Shown: positions 1-9,098 of the stretch, one piece after another
Numbering within the stretch: the first letter of the stretch is position 1
How the letters are laid out: each line of letters begins with the position of its first letter
From: Streptomyces sp. TLI_146
Lineage (GTDB): Bacteria; Actinomycetota; Actinomycetes; Streptomycetales; Streptomycetaceae
Reading direction: 5' to 3'
NCBI RefSeq assembly: GCF_002846415.1
Contig: NZ_PJMX01000002.1
Location: 140,642 to 204,641, forward strand
DNA length: 64,000 nucleotides
Notes under the pieces: generated by a model
Databases searched by the model: none
Told to the model about the DNA's origin: nothing
What the model saw: the letters and a program-made list of their open reading frames with translations, nothing else
Translations under genes and position numbers: made by a program

Positions 1-3000
1 GTTGCGCAGTTCGACGGCGGTCAGCGAGTCCAGGCCCAGGTCCTTGAAGCCGCGCCGGGCGTCGACGCTCGCGGCGCCCTCGAAGCTGAGTACGGCGGCG
101 ATCTGGCCGCGTACCAGCTCCAGCAGGATGTCGTGCTGCTCGGCGGCGCTCCGCCCGGCCAGCTGCTGGGCGAGCGGGGTCGCGGTGGCGGTGGTGGCCG
201 CCCGGCGGGCCGGGATACGCACCAACGACCGCATCAGGTACGGGAGTTCGTCGCCCAGCGCGCGCAGCGCGCCCGTGTCGAGCGCCACCGGCACGGCGAC
301 CGCCGAGTCCAGGGCGAGGGAGGCGTCGAACAGGGCCAGGCCCTGCTCGGGGGCGATCTCGCGCATACCGGCGCGGGCCAGGCGGGCCTGGTCGGCGGCG
401 CCGAGCTGGGCGGCCATGCCGCCCTGGGCCCAGGGGCCCCAGGCGAGTGAGGTGGCCGTGAGGCCCTGGGCGCGGCGGTGGGTGGCGAGCGCGTCCAGGA
501 AGGCGTTGCCGGCCGCGTAACTGCCCTGGCCCGCCGTGCCGTAGGTACCGGCGACGGAGGAGAACAGGACGAACGCCTTGAGGTCCAGGTGGGCGGTGGC
601 CTCGTGCAGGTGCCAGGCGGCGTCGGCCTTGGGCCGCAGCACGTCGGACACCCGCTGCGGGGTCAGCGCGCCGAAGACGCCGTCGTCCACCACGCCCGCC
701 GCGTGCACCACGGCCTGAAGGGGATGGGCCGCCGGGATCGCGGCCAGCGTCTGCTTCAGGGCCGCCGGGTCGCTCACGTCGCACGCGGCGAACGTGGCCT
801 CGGCGCCGAGCGCGGCCAGCTCCGCCGCCAGCTCGGCGGCCCCCGGCGCCTGCCCGCCGCGACGGCTGGTCAGCAGCAGGCGGCGCACGCCGTGTTCGGC
901 GACGAGGTGGCGGGCGACGAGGACGCCCAGGGCGCCGGTGGCGCCGGAGAGCAGGACGGTGCCCTGCGGGTCCCAGGCCACCGGCTCCTCCTGCGCCGCG
1001 GCGCGCTGAAGCCGCGGGGCGAGCAACTTGCCCTCGCGTACGGCGAGTTGGGGCTCTCCCGAAGCGACGGCGGCGGCCAGTACGGCGGCCGGGTCGGCGG
1101 CACTGTCCTCGTCGAGGTCGACCAGCACGATCCGGCCCGGGTTCTCGGTCTGGGCCGAGCGCAGCAGACCCCACACCGCGGCGCCCGCCAGATCGGCCAC
1201 ATCCTCGCCGTCGGCGGCCGCGAGAGCCCGGTGGGTGACGGCGACCAGCCGGGCGTCGGCCGTACGCTCCTCGGCCAGCCACTCCTGGACGGCCGCCAGG
1301 GCGCGATGGGTCAGCTCGTGCACCGACTGCGGGGCCCGCGACCCGGGTTCGGCGGTGAAGCGCACCGCCGCCGCCGAGCCTTCGCGGATGTCCGCGAGCG
1401 CGTCGCCGACCTCGGCGTACGCGGGCACGTCCTGCGTGCCCGTCGCGCTCACCGGCACCCAGCCGAGGGTGAACAGCGCGTCGCGCAGGCCCGGGGCGGC
1501 CCCGGCGAGCTGACCGGCGTCGGCGGGCCGCAGCGACAGCGACTCCACCGTCGCGACCGGCTGACCGGCGACGTCGGCCACGGCCAGCGACACCGAGCCG
1601 GGCCCGGTGGGGGCGAGCCGGATACGGGCGGTGGGGGCGCCGGTGGCGTGCAGCCGTACGCCGGTGAAGGCGAAGGGGAGCCGGGTCTCGCCCGGGGTGG
1701 CGGCGAGCGCGCCCAGTTCGATGGCGTGCAGCGCCGCGTCGAGCAGCGCGGGGTGCAGACCGTACCGTGCGGCCTCCTCGCCCTGGGCTTCGTCGAGGGC
1801 GACTTCGGCGAAGACCTCGTCGCCGCGCCGCCAGACGGCCTTGAGGCCCTGGAACGCCGGACCGTACTCGAAGCCCTTGCGGGCCAGCGTCTCGTACCAG
1901 CCGTCCAGTTCCACCGGCTCGGCGCCGGACGGCGGCCACACCACCAGCTCCGCCCCCTCGGCGGGAGCGGTGTCGTCGGCGAGCACACCCGTGGCGTGCC
2001 GGGTCCACTCCTGGCCCGCCTCGCCGCCGAGCGCGTCCTCGCCGGACAGCGCCCCGGCCGCGTCGGCGTCCGGGCGCGAGTGGATGCGCAGCGCGCGCCG
2101 CCCCTCGGCGTCCGGGGCGTCGACGACCAACTGCACCTGGCGCCCGCCGGTCGCGGGCAGCACGAGCGGCGCCTCAAGGGTCAGCTCCTCCACCGCCGCG
2201 AGGCCGGTCTCCGCGGCGGCCCGGGCGGCGAGTTCGACCAGTCCGGTGCCGGGGAACAGGACGGTGCCCAGGACCGCGTGGTCGTTCAGCCACGGCTGGT
2301 CGGTGAGCGACAGCCGCCCGCTGAGGACCACGCTGCCGGAGTCCGCCAGGGACATGGTCATGCCGAGCAGCGGGTGCCCGGCCGCCGCACCGGCCGAGTC
2401 GGCGTCGGAGGGCAGCCAGTACGGCTTGCGCTGGAAGGCGTACGTGGGCAGGCCGACCTTGCGCGCACCGCGTCCGGCGAACACCGCCTCCCAGTCCACG
2501 GCGAAGCCGCGCGCGTGGACGGCGCCCAACGCCTGTGCCAGAGCGGTGGTTTCGGCCCGGTCGCGGCGCAGCGAGGACACGAACGCGGCGTCCGCGCTGT
2601 CGCTGTCCGCGCCGAGAGCGGTGAGGACGGGGTCGGGCCCGAGCTCCAGGAAGGTCAGGACGCCCTCGGCCCGCAGGGTGGTGAGGGTGTCGTGGAAGCG
2701 GACGGCCTGGCGGATGTGGCGGAGCCAGTAGTCGGGGGTGGTGAGGTCGTCGCCGGAGGCGGTCCGCCCGGTGAGGTTGGAGACGACGGGGATCTGCGGC
2801 GTACGGAAGGTCAGACCGCTCAGGACCTTGCCGAAGTCGTCCAGCATCGGGTCCATGAGGGGCGAGTGGAAGGCGTGGCTGACCGTGAGACGACGAGTCT
2901 TGGCACCCTGCTCGGCCAGGACCGCGGCCGCCTCCACGACGGCTGCCTCGTCGCCGGAGATGACGACGGACGCGGGACCGTTGACGGCGGCGACGGCCAC

Positions 3001-5223
3001 CCGGCCGCCGACGGTGGCCAGTGCCTCGGTGACCTGTTCCTCGGTGGCGCGGATGGAGATCATGGTGCCGCCGGTGGGGAGGTTGTTCATGAGGCGGGCG
3101 CGGGCGGCGATGAGGGTGGTGGCGTCGGGGAGGGTGAGGACACCGGCGACGTGGGCGGCGACGACTTCGCCGACGGAGTGTCCGGCGAGGTGGGTGGGGT
3201 TGAGGCCCCAGGCGGTGGTCTGGCGGTAGAGGGCGGTTTCCAGGGCGAACAGGGTGGTCTGGGTGAAGACCGTCTGGTCCAGGGCCTGGGCGTGGGGGGT
3301 TTCGGGTTCGGCGAACATGAGGTCGCGCAGGGAGGTGGCGTCGACCTCGGCGAGTTCGGTGGCGAGTTCGGCGTCGAGCAGGGCGAGGGTCTCGTCGAGC
3401 GCGTTACGGAAGGCGGGGTGGGTGGCGTAGAGCTCGCGTCCCATTCCGGGGCGCTGGCTGCCCTGACCGGTGAACAGCACCGCGAGCCCGCCACCGGTGG
3501 CCTGTCCGGTGACGAGGCGGGAGTCGTCCTCCCCGGCGGCCAGCGCCGCGAGCGCGGTCAGCAGCTCGTCACGGTCGGCGGCGGCGATGACCGCGCGGTG
3601 CTCCATGGCGTTACGGGTGGTGGCGAGGGAGTAGCCGACCTCCACCGGTCCGAGAGCGGGGCGCTCGGCCAGGAACTCGCCCAGGCGGGCGGCCTGTCCG
3701 CGCAGAGCCTCGGGGCTGCGGGCCGACACGACGACGGGCACGTCCGCCGATGCGGCAGCGGCGTCCGCTCCGGCCTCGCCGTCCGCCTCGACCCCTTCAG
3801 CGGCCTCGGTGCCGGCTTCGGCGGGGCTTTCGAGGAGTACGTGGGCGTTGGTGCCGCTGATGCCGAAGGAGGAGACACCGGCGCGGCGCGGCCGTCCGGT
3901 CCGCGGCCACTCGCGCGTCTCGTGGAGCAGCTCGACGGCACCGGCCTCCCAGTCGATGTACGGGGAGGGGTTCTGCGCGTGCAGCGTGGAGGGGAGGGTC
4001 TTGTGCTGCATGGCCATGACCATCTTGATGACGCCACCGACACCGGCTGCGGCCTGGGTGTGGCCCAGGTTCGACTTGAGCGAACCGAGCCACAGCGGCT
4101 CCTGGCCGTCGCGGCCCCGGCCGTAGGTGGCGAGCAGGGCGTCCGCTTCGATGGGGTCGCCGAGGCGGGTGCCGGTGCCGTGGGCCTCGACGGCGTCGAC
4201 GTCGGCGGGGCTGAGCCGGGCGTCGGCGAGCGCGGCCTTGATGACGCGCTGCTGGGAGGGCCCGTTGGGGGCGGTCAGGCCGTTGGAGGCACCGTCCTGG
4301 TTCACCGCCGTGCCGCGTACGACCGCGAGGATGTCGTGGCCCAGGCGCTCAGCGTCCGAGAGCCGCTCGACGAGCAGCACACCCGCGCCTTCGGCCCAGC
4401 CGGTGCCGTCGGCGTCCGCCGAGAACGAGCGGCAGCGCCCGTCCTCGGACAGACCACCCTGGCGGGAGAACTCCACGAAGGTGCCGGGAGTCGACATGAC
4501 GGTCACACCACCGGCCAGCGCCACATCGCACTCACCGCGCCGCAGCGCCTGCACCGCCAGATGCAGCGCCACCAGCGACGAGGAACAAGCGGTGTCCACC
4601 GTCACGGCCGGACCCTCGAAGCCGAACGAGTAGGAGACACGGCCCGACAGGACACTGCCGAGCGTGCCGGTGAGCCGGTGCCCGTCCACGCTCTCGACCG
4701 GCCGGTGCAGATGGGGGCCGTAGTCGTGGTACATCACCCCCGCGTAGACGCCGGTGTTGGAGCCGCGCAGGGCGGCCGGGTCGATCCCGGCCCGCTCGAT
4801 GGCCTCCCAGGAGGTCTCCAGGAGCAGCCGTTGCTGCGGGTCCATGGCGAGGGCCTCGCGCGGCGAGATCCCGAAGAACTCCGCGTCGAACTCCGCCGCC
4901 TCGTGCAGGAACCCGCCCTGCCGCGTATACGACGTACCAGGCACCGAACGGTCCGGGTTGTAGATGCCCTCCACATCCCAGCCACGGTCCGAGGGGAACT
5001 CGGTGACGGCGTCCTCACCGGCGAGTACGAGGTTCCACAGGCCCTCGGGGGAGGCGACGCCGCCCGGGTAGCGGCAGGCCATGCCGACGATGGCGATCGG
5101 CTCGTGCTCGCGGGCCGTCAGCTCCCGGTTCTGCTGGCGCAGCCGGGCGGTTTCCTTCAACGAATCCCGAAGCGCCGCCACCACCGCATCGGCGGATGAC
5201 GAGTCCTTCGCAGTGGACGCCAT
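1..5223 (-). CDS. Modular type I polyketide synthase, KS-AT-DH-KR-ACP (3' part outside window)
   Basis: The first 1741 codons of a PKS read on the minus strand and run off the left edge. In order there is an N-terminal charged helix that looks like a docking domain (residues 1-35); a KS (about 40-460) with the active-site Cys in DTACSSS near 211 and the His motifs EAHGTGT and KSNLGHT; an AT (about 580-870) with GHSVGE and HAFH, motifs typical of malonyl-CoA selection; a DH (about 950-1230) with HAVLGTVLFP and LHPALLDAALH; a KR (about 1420-1600) with GATGALG, a VDD (B-type) motif and the Ser/Tyr pair in SSVAGTYG and SYAAGN; and an ACP with LGLDSL near 1732. No ER motif was seen between DH and KR. 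The predicted step is malonate addition, ketoreduction and dehydration. The ATG is preceded by GGGAGG. It is separated from the extender operon by a strong terminator, so it probably has its own promoter. The product is not identified. Confidence 0.96.
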   Translation of the reverse strand, partial: MASTAKDSSSADAVVAALRDSLKETARLRQQNRELTAREHEPIAIVGMACRYPGGVASPEGLWNLVLAGEDAVTEFPSDRGWDVEGIYNPDRSVPGTSYTRQGGFLHEAAEFDAEFFGISPREALAMDPQQRLLLETSWEAIERAGIDPAALRGSNTGVYAGVMYHDYGPHLHRPVESVDGHRLTGTLGSVLSGRVSYSFGFEGPAVTVDTACSSSLVALHLAVQALRRGECDVALAGGVTVMSTPGTFVEFSRQGGLSEDGRCRSFSADADGTGWAEGAGVLLVERLSDAERLGHDILAVVRGTAVNQDGASNGLTAPNGPSQQRVIKAALADARLSPADVDAVEAHGTGTRLGDPIEADALLATYGRGRDGQEPLWLGSLKSNLGHTQAAAGVGGVIKMVMAMQHKTLPSTLHAQNPSPYIDWEAGAVELLHETREWPRTGRPRRAGVSSFGISGTNAHVLLESPAEAGTEAAEGVEADGEAGADAAAASADVPVVVSARSPEALRGQAARLGEFLAERPALGPVEVGYSLATTRNAMEHRAVIAAADRDELLTALAALAAGEDDSRLVTGQATGGGLAVLFTGQGSQRPGMGRELYATHPAFRNALDETLALLDAELATELAEVDATSLRDLMFAEPETPHAQALDQTVFTQTTLFALETALYRQTTAWGLNPTHLAGHSVGEVVAAHVAGVLTLPDATTLIAARARLMNNLPTGGTMISIRATEEQVTEALATVGGRVAVAAVNGPASVVISGDEAAVVEAAAVLAEQGAKTRRLTVSHAFHSPLMDPMLDDFGKVLSGLTFRTPQIPVVSNLTGRTASGDDLTTPDYWLRHIRQAVRFHDTLTTLRAEGVLTFLELGPDPVLTALGADSDSADAAFVSSLRRDRAETTALAQALGAVHARGFAVDWEAVFAGRGARKVGLPTYAFQRKPYWLPSDADSAGAAAGHPLLGMTMSLADSGSVVLSGRLSLTDQPWLNDHAVLGTVLFPGTGLVELAARAAAETGLAAVEELTLEAPLVLPATGGRQVQLVVDAPDAEGRRALRIHSRPDADAAGALSGEDALGGEAGQEWTRHATGVLADDTAPAEGAELVVWPPSGAEPVELDGWYETLARKGFEYGPAFQGLKAVWRRGDEVFAEVALDEAQGEEAARYGLHPALLDAALHAIELGALAATPGETRLPFAFTGVRLHATGAPTARIRLAPTGPGSVSLAVADVAGQPVATVESLSLRPADAGQLAGAAPGLRDALFTLGWVPVSATGTQDVPAYAEVGDALADIREGSAAAVRFTAEPGSRAPQSVHELTHRALAAVQEWLAEERTADARLVAVTHRALAAADGEDVADLAGAAVWGLLRSAQTENPGRIVLVDLDEDSAADPAAVLAAAVASGEPQLAVREGKLLAPRLQRAAAQEEPVAWDPQGTVLLSGATGALGVLVARHLVAEHGVRRLLLTSRRGGQAPGAAELAAELAALGAEATFAACDVSDPAALKQTLAAIPAAHPLQAVVHAAGVVDDGVFGALTPQRVSDVLRPKADAAWHLHEATAHLDLKAFVLFSSVAGTYGTAGQGSYAAGNAFLDALATHRRAQGLTATSLAWGPWAQGGMAAQLGAADQARLARAGMREIAPEQGLALFDASLALDSAVAVPVALDTGALRALGDELPYLMRSLVRIPARRAATTATATPLAQQLAGRSAAEQHDILLELVRGQIAAVLSFEGAASVDARRGFKDLGLDSLTAVELRN

Positions 5224-5333
5224 TGATCTGCCCTCCCTGTCGTGCGCGGGCTCTCGCCGAGCGCTTTCAAGATCCGTGTTCGTGTGATGTGTCGGGTTGC
5301 GGGCGGCCGGTGACGGACCGGCCGCGCGCGGAA

Positions 5334-5373
5334 GGCCCCGGACCCCGTGGCGTGGTGGCCGGGGTCCGGGGCC
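5334..5373 (-). terminator. Rho-independent-type hairpin after the extender-unit operon
   Basis: A perfect 13-bp stem (5334-5346 paired with 5361-5373) with a 14-nt loop. It lies about 55 bp past the stop of the dehydrogenase gene and upstream of the PKS start, so it should insulate the two transcription units. Confidence 0.75.
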
Positions 5374-5428
5374 GGTCCGGGGCCGCCCGGGGCCCGGCGG
5401 TACCGGGCGGCCGGGGGCGCGGGGCGCC

Positions 5429-6298
5429 TCAGTAGGTGTAGAAGCCCCGGCCGGTCTTCTTGCCGAGGAGGCCGCCCTCGACCATGCGCAGCAGCAATGG
5501 CGGCGGCGCGTACAGCGGTTCCTTGTGCTCGGCGTAGAGCGATTCGGCGATGGCCACCGAGGTGTCCAGGCCGATCAGGTCGAGCAGGCGCAGCGGTCCC
5601 AGCGGGTGGGAACAGCCCTTGACCATGCCCTGGTCGACGACGTCGGCGGTGGCGAAGCCCTGGTCCACCATGCGGACGGCCGCCATGAGATACGGGAAGA
5701 GCAGGGCGTTGACGAGGAACCCGGCCCGGTCGGGGGTGCGGATCACGGTCTTGCCGAGGATGCCGCCGACCAGGTGCTCGGCGCGGTCCAGGGCGCTCTC
5801 CTCGGTGAGGACGGAGCCGACCAGCTCGACCAGCGGCAGCACCGGGACCGGGTTGAAGAAGTGGGTGCCGACGACCCGGCCGGGGTTCTGGGTGACGCTG
5901 GCGATGCGGACGACGGACAGCGAGGAGGTGTTGGTGGCGAGGACGGCCTCCTCGTCCTCCACGATCTTGTCGAGCATGGTGAACAGGTCGAGCTTGGTGG
6001 GCTCGTGCTCCACGACGGCCTCGATGACGACCTGCCGGTCGGCGAGGTCCTCCAGCGAGGTGGTGAAGGTGATCCGGCCGAGCACGGCGTCGCGTTCGGC
6101 CTCGCCGAGCCGGGCCTTGGCGACGGCGCGGTCCAGCGAGCCGGTGAGCCGGCGCAGGCCGCGCCCGCGGGAGTCGTCGGAGGAGACGGCGACGGTCACG
6201 TCGAGTCCGGCCTTGGCGGCGATCTCGGCGATCCCGGCGCCCATCTGGCCGCAGCCCACGACGCCGACGCGCCGGATGTCGGTGCCGGAGTGCGTCAT
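5429..6298 (-). CDS. 3-hydroxybutyryl-CoA (3-hydroxyacyl-CoA) dehydrogenase
   Basis: A 289-residue NAD(P)-dependent dehydrogenase of the HAD family, the usual length for bacterial 3-hydroxybutyryl-CoA dehydrogenases. The N-terminal Rossmann motif is GVVGCGQMGAGIAEIAA; the catalytic His lies in the conserved GTHFFNPVPVLPLVELV; the C-terminus ends in the family signature KKTGRGFYTY. Its start overlaps the stop of the upstream KASIII gene by 4 bp, so translation is probably coupled. In context it should reduce a 3-ketoacyl-CoA made by the KASIII to the 3-hydroxyacyl-CoA, which after dehydration feeds the carboxylase/reductase. No dehydratase gene is visible here, so that step may use a cellular enoyl-CoA hydratase. 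True chain-length preference cannot be read from the sequence. Confidence 0.93.
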   Translation of the reverse strand: MTHSGTDIRRVGVVGCGQMGAGIAEIAAKAGLDVTVAVSSDDSRGRGLRRLTGSLDRAVAKARLGEAERDAVLGRITFTTSLEDLADRQVVIEAVVEHEPTKLDLFTMLDKIVEDEEAVLATNTSSLSVVRIASVTQNPGRVVGTHFFNPVPVLPLVELVGSVLTEESALDRAEHLVGGILGKTVIRTPDRAGFLVNALLFPYLMAAVRMVDQGFATADVVDQGMVKGCSHPLGPLRLLDLIGLDTSVAIAESLYAEHKEPLYAPPPLLLRMVEGGLLGKKTGRGFYTY

Positions 6299-7296
6299 GC
6301 CGCTTCCCCCTGCCAGGTGAGGAGGGTGGAGCCGGCCGCCATGCCGCCGCCGAACCCGGCGAGCAGCACGAGTTCGCCGCGGCGCAGCAGCCCGGCCCGG
6401 TTGGCCTCGTCGAGGGTGACCGCGATGGAGGCGGATCCGGTGTTGCCGTAGCGCTCCACCGTGCGGTGCACGGCGGCCTGGGTCAGCCCGGAGGCTTCGA
6501 CGAGTTCACGCATCATGACTCCGTTGGCCTGGTGGGGGATGAAGTGGTCGACGTCGGCCAGCCGGTGGCCGGTGCGCTCGACGAGGCGCCGCAGCGCGGG
6601 GGGCACGTTCTCGTTGACGAAGGCGCGGACGGCCCGGCCCTCCATGCGGAAGTAGTGGGCGCCTTCGGCGACGGTCTCGGCGGAGGCGGGCAGCCGGCTG
6701 CCGCCCGCCTCGACGCGGATGAGGTGGTGGGCGCCGCCGCTGGTCGTCAGGTCGGTGTCGAGGATTCCGTACCCCTGCTCGGCCGCGCCGACGAGCGCGG
6801 CCCCGGCGCCGTCGCCGAACAGCGGCGCGGTGCGGCGGTCGGAGAGGTCCAGGATCCGCGAGTACACATCGGCGGCGATCACCAGGGCGCGGGCGCCGGG
6901 GCGCAGCGCGACCAGGCCCCGGGCGAGCTCCAGGGCGTGGACGAAGCCGCTGCACACGGCGTTGACGTCGAGGCAGGCCGCGCCGTAGGCGCCGAGGGCG
7001 TGCTGCACCAGGGCGGAGGTCGGCGGCTGCGGGGAGTCACCGGTGGAGGTGGACACGATCAGGTAGTCGACGTCCCCGGCGTCCAGGCCCGCGGCCTCCA
7101 GCGCCGCTGCTCCGGCCCGCGCTGCGAGGTCGGAGGTGGCCAGGTGCGGCGGCGCGTACCGCCGGCTCCTGATCTCCGTCTTGCGCTCGATCCACTCCGC
7201 GGTGACGCCGCAGCGGGCCGCCACCTCTTCGTTGCTGATTTCTTCCTTCGGTACGTAACTGCCGGTCGCGAGGATCGCTGCCGTGTTCGCCACCAT
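6295..7296 (-). CDS. 3-oxoacyl-ACP synthase III (KASIII/FabH-like)
   Basis: A 333-residue thiolase-fold condensing enzyme. The catalytic triad of the FabH family is present: Cys about 113 (VNAVCSGFVHAL), His about 253 (HFIPHQANG) and Asn about 282 (GNTGSAS). A strong ribosome binding site, GGAAGGAGG, precedes the ATG. The gene sits 24 bp after the carboxylase/reductase and overlaps the dehydrogenase, forming one operon. FabH-like enzymes next to CCR genes in PKS clusters usually start the short fatty chain that becomes a 2-alkylmalonyl-CoA extender; this role is inferred from context. A housekeeping fatty-acid role is less likely because acpP, fabD and fabF are not adjacent. Confidence 0.93.
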   Translation of the reverse strand: MVANTAAILATGSYVPKEEISNEEVAARCGVTAEWIERKTEIRSRRYAPPHLATSDLAARAGAAALEAAGLDAGDVDYLIVSTSTGDSPQPPTSALVQHALGAYGAACLDVNAVCSGFVHALELARGLVALRPGARALVIAADVYSRILDLSDRRTAPLFGDGAGAALVGAAEQGYGILDTDLTTSGGAHHLIRVEAGGSRLPASAETVAEGAHYFRMEGRAVRAFVNENVPPALRRLVERTGHRLADVDHFIPHQANGVMMRELVEASGLTQAAVHRTVERYGNTGSASIAVTLDEANRAGLLRRGELVLLAGFGGGMAAGSTLLTWQGEAA

Positions 7297-7320
7297 CGGA
7301 CCTCCTTCCGCGGTCGTGGG

Positions 7321-8673
7321 TCAGCCCGCCAGGACGCCGGCGGCGTCGGTCCGGAGCGGGTTGATGCGGTCCTCGCCGATGCGGGCGCGCAGCGCCGGAT
7401 CGGTGATGCCGAGACCCGTCTCGGGGGCCAGGCACAGCACGCCGACCTTGCCGGTGTGCCGGTTGGTCTGGACGAGCCGGGCCGCCTCCCCGACCTCTTC
7501 GAGGGGGTGGACCGTGGACAGGACGGGGTTGAGCAGCCCGAGCTGGAACAGCCGGTTGCACTCCCACTGCTCCTGGAGGTTGGCGGCGTGGCTGCCGACG
7601 ATGCGCTTGAGGTTGCCGCGCAGCGAGTGGTTGTCGTACTTGTGGTGGTAGCCGGTGCTGGAGCCGCAGGTGACGACGGTGCCGCCGCGCCGGGCCACGT
7701 GCACCGACAGGCCGAAGGTGGCCTCGCCGACGAAGTCGAAGACGATGTGCGGGTCCTCGCCCACCGCGTCGCGGATGGCGCGCCCGAGCCGGTCGCCGAG
7801 CTCGGCGGTGCGCTCGGGGGTGCGCGGCACCTCGCCTCCGATGCCGATCTCGTCGCGGTTGATCACCACGTCGCAGCCCAGCCGTCGCAGCAGCTTGGCC
7901 TTGGACTCGGAGCTGACCACCCCCACCGGGATGCCGCCGGCCTGCTTGACCAACTGCACGGCGAACGCGCCGAGTCCGCCGGTCGCGCCCCAGATGAGCA
8001 CGACGTCGCCGAGCTTGACGCGGGCGCCGCGCTCGCTGATCAGCATCCGGTACGAGGTGGCCGCGGTCAGCATGTTGCCCGCGGCCTCCTCCCAGGTGAG
8101 GTGGGCGGGCTTGGGCAGCAGCTGGCTGGCGCGCACCACGGTGTAGTGGGCGAGGCTGCCGAAGTTGGTCTCGTAGCCCCAGATCCGCTGGTCGCCGCCG
8201 AGCATGGCGTCGGAGTGGCTGGCCGGCTCGTGGTCGTCGACCTGGACGCAGCTGGCCACCACGTGGTCGCCGGGCTTCCAGCGCCGTACGCCCGCACCCG
8301 CGCGGACGATGACGCCGGCCGCGTCCGAACCGACGACGTGGTAGGGCTGGTCGTGCCGCGCGGCCCAGCCGCCCAGCGAGGCGAAGCGCTTGAGGAACTT
8401 GAAGGTGGACACGGGGGCGTAGGTCGCCGACCACACCGTGTTGAAGTTGATCGAGCTGGCCATGACGGCCACCAGGACCTCGTCCGGGGCGAGTTCCGGC
8501 ATCGGCACCCGGCCCACGTGGAGCGTGTCGCGTACATCGGGGTCCGGTGCGGCGAGGGCCCGGGCCTCGTCCTCGGCCCGCAGATGGGCGGCGAGGTAGT
8601 CGCTGGGCACCTGCTCGCGGGCCAGCTCCTCCGGACCGGCCCCGGCGAGCACCGCACTTGCCAATGAATCCAT
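7321..8673 (-). CDS. ccr: Crotonyl-CoA carboxylase/reductase (2-enoyl-CoA reductive carboxylase)
   Basis: A 450-residue MDR-superfamily enzyme that reductively carboxylates a 2-enoyl-CoA with NADPH and CO2 to give an alkylmalonyl-CoA. The NADPH-binding motif WGATGGLGAFAVQ is near residue 225, and the family signatures SSINFNTVW, QRIWGYETNFGSLA, KRIVGSH and GKVGVLCLAPE are present. The start at 8673 is chosen because AAAGGGA lies just upstream and the length matches the family (about 447); a longer reading from 8802 would add an unlikely Arg-rich extension. It is first in the operon with KASIII and the dehydrogenase. Two segments near the acyl pocket differ from the common crotonyl-CoA enzymes (EEAAGNMLTAATSYR and GSHAANLQEQW), so a longer enoyl-CoA substrate is possible. 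Confidence 0.94.
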   Translation of the reverse strand: MDSLASAVLAGAGPEELAREQVPSDYLAAHLRAEDEARALAAPDPDVRDTLHVGRVPMPELAPDEVLVAVMASSINFNTVWSATYAPVSTFKFLKRFASLGGWAARHDQPYHVVGSDAAGVIVRAGAGVRRWKPGDHVVASCVQVDDHEPASHSDAMLGGDQRIWGYETNFGSLAHYTVVRASQLLPKPAHLTWEEAAGNMLTAATSYRMLISERGARVKLGDVVLIWGATGGLGAFAVQLVKQAGGIPVGVVSSESKAKLLRRLGCDVVINRDEIGIGGEVPRTPERTAELGDRLGRAIRDAVGEDPHIVFDFVGEATFGLSVHVARRGGTVVTCGSSTGYHHKYDNHSLRGNLKRIVGSHAANLQEQWECNRLFQLGLLNPVLSTVHPLEEVGEAARLVQTNRHTGKVGVLCLAPETGLGITDPALRARIGEDRINPLRTDAAGVLAG

Positions 8674-9026
8674 GACGTCCCTTTGGCTGAATGGTTTCCG
8701 CACGCCGCGTCGCGCACGCTGGGTCTGCAGGGGAAGGCCGGCGACACTGCCGGAACTGCCGACTTCACGACGCGTGCCGCGACGGCGCGCCGGCACGAGC
8801 ACGGTGCCGGTGAGTCCATGGGGACGCTACGTCCCGCTCCGGCCCCGGCATACCCCAGGTTCGCGCGGCGCCCCCTATTCGCCGCCGGGGCGGCACTAGG
8901 GGTGGCGCACCCCTTCCGGTCGGGGCCCATGGTGTTCCCAAGGCAGCGCGCACAGCGGGCGGTTGGGCGTGTTCACGGCCCGCCCACGCGGCGGGAACCG
9001 GCCGCTAACCGGGGTGGGAAGCGCAC

Positions 9027-9057
9027 TTGACACTTCACGGCGCGTGATTCCTATACT
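9027..9057 (+). promoter_or_regulatory. Candidate -35/-10 promoter of the exporter gene
   Basis: TTGACA at 9027-9032 and TATACT at 9052-9057 are close to the vegetative consensus, but the spacer is 19 bp, longer than the ideal 17. It lies about 135 bp upstream of the exporter ATG. Confidence 0.45.
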
Positions 9058-9072
9058 GCATGCGAAAGTTGA

Positions 9073-9098
9073 ACACTGTTTAGATAGTGTGCACAGTG
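9073..9098. promoter_or_regulatory. Operator-like overlapping inverted repeats (TetR-type candidate)
   Basis: ACACT (9073-9077) pairs with AGTGT (9086-9090) across 8 bp, and the overlapping CACTGT (9074-9079) pairs with ACAGTG (9093-9098). The site lies just after the candidate -10 box, where a repressor would block initiation. The TetR gene at 10916-11641 is the obvious candidate to bind it; this is inference. Confidence 0.5.

Noticed and set aside
478..5199. A 1573-codon open frame on the plus strand
   Set aside because: It is the antisense shadow of the PKS gene. The minus strand reads clean KS, AT, DH, KR and ACP motifs, while the plus frame is Gly/Arg/Val-rich without domains; high-GC DNA often leaves such frames open.
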